The position numbers and the translations under genes were made by a program. A stretch of DNA of 18,003 nucleotides, taken from an uncultured Bacteroidales bacterium (GTDB lineage Bacteria; Bacteroidota; Bacteroidia; Bacteroidales; Bacteroidaceae). The notes under the pieces were generated by a model. That model made no database searches. It saw only the letters and a program-made list of their open reading frames with translations, and was not told the DNA's origin. The stretch is from contig CALCHR010000077.1 in assembly GCA_937901185.1 (NCBI GenBank), positions 1 through 18,003 on the forward strand, given 5' to 3'. Within the stretch, counting starts at the first letter, position 1; each line of letters starts with the position of its first letter. Shown piece by piece: positions 15,763 to 18,003 of the stretch.

Positions 15763-17811
15763 ATGAAATGCACTCGAAAGAAACCACAAACTAAGGCCAC
15801 ACGGCTGAAAATTGTGAAAGATGACCCGTGGTTAGAACCGTTTGAAGCAGCCATTACTGGTCGTCACAACTATGTAAATCAGAAACTGCAAGAACTCACT
15901 GGTGGAAAGACCACTCTATCCGACTTTGCAGATGGACATCTTTACTTCGGTCTGCATCGCACTACACGAGGATGGGTCTTCCGCGAATGGGCCCCTAATG
16001 CCACAGCAATATACCTGATTGGAGACTTCAACAACTGGACGGTAGATGAGAAGTACCAACTGAAGCCCGTCAAAGGCAGTAACGGGGTTTGGGAAATCAA
16101 ACTCCCAACCAAAGCCCTCCACCACTTAGATCTATATAAGATGAAAGTGTACTGGAAAGGCGGAGAAGGGGAACGAATCCCGGCTTGGTGTCGTCGTGTA
16201 GTACAAGACGAAGAAACAAAGATTTTCAGTGCCCAAGTGTGGAACCCCGAAAATCCCTACGAATTTAAGAAGAAGAATTTTAAGCCCAAACGTGATCCTC
16301 TGCTCATTTATGAATGCCACGTAGGAATGTCGCAAGATGCAGAGAAAGTGGGTTCTTATAATGAGTTTAGAGAGAAAGTGCTACCACGCATTGTCAAAGA
16401 AGGTTACAACTGCCTTCAGATAATGGCAATCCAAGAACATCCTTATTATGGAAGTTTTGGCTATCACGTCAGCAGTTTCTTTGCTCCCAGCAGCCGCCAA
16501 GGTACCCCCGATGAACTTAAACAACTCATTGATGAAGCCCATGCAGCAGGACTAGCCGTTATCATGGACTTAGTGCAGAGCCATGCCGTAAAAAATGAGA
16601 TTGAAGGACTCGGCAACTTAGCCGGCGACCCATCTCAATTTTTCTATAGCGGTGGACGCCGCGAACACCCGGCTTGGGACAGCCTTTGTTTCGACTATGG
16701 CAAGAACGAAGTAATCCACTTCCTCCTCTCCAACTGCAAATACTGGCTTACAGAATACAAGTTTGACGGTTTCCGTTTCGACGGCGTAACTTCTATGCTC
16801 TACTATAGCCACGGACTCGGAGAAAGTTTTGGTGGCTATGGAGACTATTACAATGGCGGCCAAGACGACAATGCCATTTGCTACCTCACACTGGCCAATC
16901 TGCTCATCCACGAGGTGAACCCCAATGCGATAACAATTGCCGAAGAAGTTTCAGGCATGCCCGGACTGGCAGCTCCGTTCAAATCGGGAGGTTATGGATT
17001 TGACTACAGACTGGCAATGAACATCCCCGACTATTGGATTAAGACCATAAAAGAACTGAAGGACGAAGACTGGAAACCAAGTAGCATTCTTTGGGAATTG
17101 ACCAATCGCCGTGCTGACGAAAAGACTATTTCCTATGCTGAAAGCCATGACCAAGCTCTCGTCGGAGACAAAACTCTGATATTCCGATTGGTGGATGCCG
17201 ATATGTATTGGCACTTCAAAAAAGGAGATGAGAATTTTATGGCCCACCGAGGCATTGCGCTCCACAAAATGATTCGCCTTGTAACACTTACTACAATGGG
17301 TGGAGGATACCTTAACTTTATGGGTAACGAATTTGGACACCCCGAATGGATAGACTTCCCCCGAGAAGGTAACGGATGGAGCCATAAATACGCACGCCGC
17401 CAGTGGAACCTTGTAGACAACTCCGAGTTGTGTTATCATTATCTGGGCGATTTTGACCAAGCCATGATATCCCTCGTAAGAAATACCCCGCGTTTCGGCC
17501 GCACCAAAGTACAAGAGGTTTGGCATAACGACGGCGACCAAGTATTGGCCTACTCACGTGGCGACCTTCTGTTCGTATTCAACTTTAGCCCCACACAGAG
17601 CTACACCGACTATGGTTTCATGATGCCAGAAGGTTCTTACCGCGTAGTCCTTAATACAGACAATCCTGCATTTGGCGGCAATGGGCTAACCAACGACAGC
17701 CTGACCCATTTCACCAACTTCGACCCGCTTCTAAAACGCGACGGAAAAGGTTGGCTCAAGCTCTACCTGCCGGCACGTACCGCAGTTTGTCTGCAAAAGG
17801 TAGAAGAATAA
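15763..17811 (+). CDS. glgB: 1,4-alpha-glucan (glycogen) branching enzyme
   Basis: Cuts alpha-1,4 chains of glycogen and rejoins them as alpha-1,6 branches in the cytoplasm. The 682-residue protein has an N-terminal CBM48-like domain (about 65-150; GWVFREWAPNATAIYLIGDF), a GH13 barrel and a C-terminal beta domain. Catalytic residues are D340 in GFRFDGVTSM, E394 in AEEVSGMP and D463 in ESHDQALVGDKT. The motifs GVTSMLYYSHG and NFMGNEFGHPEWIDFPREGN resemble eukaryotic GBE1 and the GH13_8 subfamily more than E. coli GlgB (GH13_9). No other glycogen gene is in the window. It is last in the plus-strand block, 33 bp behind the MORN gene, and a terminator-like hairpin follows. The lysine/arginine-rich first 20 residues are not part of the enzyme core. 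Confidence 0.96.
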   Translation: MKCTRKKPQTKATRLKIVKDDPWLEPFEAAITGRHNYVNQKLQELTGGKTTLSDFADGHLYFGLHRTTRGWVFREWAPNATAIYLIGDFNNWTVDEKYQLKPVKGSNGVWEIKLPTKALHHLDLYKMKVYWKGGEGERIPAWCRRVVQDEETKIFSAQVWNPENPYEFKKKNFKPKRDPLLIYECHVGMSQDAEKVGSYNEFREKVLPRIVKEGYNCLQIMAIQEHPYYGSFGYHVSSFFAPSSRQGTPDELKQLIDEAHAAGLAVIMDLVQSHAVKNEIEGLGNLAGDPSQFFYSGGRREHPAWDSLCFDYGKNEVIHFLLSNCKYWLTEYKFDGFRFDGVTSMLYYSHGLGESFGGYGDYYNGGQDDNAICYLTLANLLIHEVNPNAITIAEEVSGMPGLAAPFKSGGYGFDYRLAMNIPDYWIKTIKELKDEDWKPSSILWELTNRRADEKTISYAESHDQALVGDKTLIFRLVDADMYWHFKKGDENFMAHRGIALHKMIRLVTLTTMGGGYLNFMGNEFGHPEWIDFPREGNGWSHKYARRQWNLVDNSELCYHYLGDFDQAMISLVRNTPRFGRTKVQEVWHNDGDQVLAYSRGDLLFVFNFSPTQSYTDYGFMMPEGSYRVVLNTDNPAFGGNGLTNDSLTHFTNFDPLLKRDGKGWLKLYLPARTAVCLQKVEE

Positions 17812-17879
17812 ACAAATAATCTTTAGCCCTGCTTTAACCACCATTCAAAGCATCAGGGAAAGATAGCAAACTACTCAGA

Positions 17880-17924
17880 CAGGATTCAGAGATACAAAAA
17901 GGACTTCTTTGAATCCTGTTTCTT
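17880..17924 (+). terminator. Stem-loop terminator after the glgB operon
   Basis: CAGGATTCA (17880-17888) pairs perfectly with TGAATCCTG (17910-17918). The stem extends inward by about four pairs including one G-U (GAGA with TCTT), with a loop near AAAAAGGA, and TTTCTT follows. It lies 68 bp after the glgB stop and before repeat array 3. The tail is only moderately U-rich. Confidence 0.65.
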
Positions 17925-17948
17925 AATGTAAAAACAACTCCTAAAATA

Positions 17949-18003
17949 TTGCCTTTTCTTCGGAGTTTACTAGGAAAAACTCGGAGTTTACTAAGAAAAA
18001 TTT
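17949..18003 (+). repeat. 21-bp tandem repeat array 3 (truncated by window edge)
   Basis: Leader TTGCCTTTTCTTCGG (17949-17963) is identical over 15 bases to that of array 2. Units start at 17960 and 17981, exactly 21 bp apart, and a third begins at 18002. Both units keep TCGG and ACTARGAAAAA but carry AGTTT where the other arrays have TAACT. As in array 2, the first unit has ACTAGG and the second ACTAAG. It points away from the glgB operon and off the window edge. Confidence 0.88.

Overview
The window looks like a chromosomal segment of a Gram-negative Bacteroidota, most likely a member of the Bacteroidales. This rests on the gene set and protein style (tig-clpP-clpX-recQ in a row, a 726-residue RecQ, a divergent trigger factor, a KdsB for lipopolysaccharide Kdo) and on promoters of the Bacteroides sigma-ABfr type (TTTG, 19-21 bp, TAnnTTTG). 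No rRNA, tRNA, transposase, phage gene or CRISPR array is visible. I cannot assign genus or species from sequence alone.

Layout. Two gene blocks diverge from an 847-bp intergenic region (10623-11469). The minus-strand block (10622 down to 86) reads tig, clpP, clpX, recQ, glnS, a TPR protein, an uncharacterised 184-residue protein and a membrane acyltransferase of the HGSNAT/NagX type. It is protein-quality control (ribosome-bound chaperone, ClpXP protease), then DNA repair, then glutaminyl-tRNA synthesis, then less-known genes. Hairpins with U-rich tails after tig and after glnS suggest internal attenuation, and recQ may have its own promoter. The plus-strand block (11470-17811) reads a class A penicillin-binding protein, kdsB, an exported 14-unit MORN-repeat protein and a glycogen branching enzyme. 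The genes are 16-33 bp apart and end in a stem-loop terminator. The first three concern or could concern the envelope; the branching enzyme acts on cytoplasmic glycogen.

The most unusual element is non-coding. Three intergenic places (1-60, 11165-11260 and 17960-18003) carry the same kind of short tandem repeat with an exact 21-bp period, each entered through a shared CTTTTCTTCGG leader. The unit is TCGG, a five-base core, then ACTARGAAAAAT. The core is TAACT at two sites but AGTTT in both visible units at the third. One array lies in the divergent promoter region; the other two lie behind the last gene of each block and run off the two window edges. Function is unknown. Phased protein-binding sites or a dispersed non-autonomous repeat are the leading ideas. 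Everything else in the window is recognisable conserved core genome.
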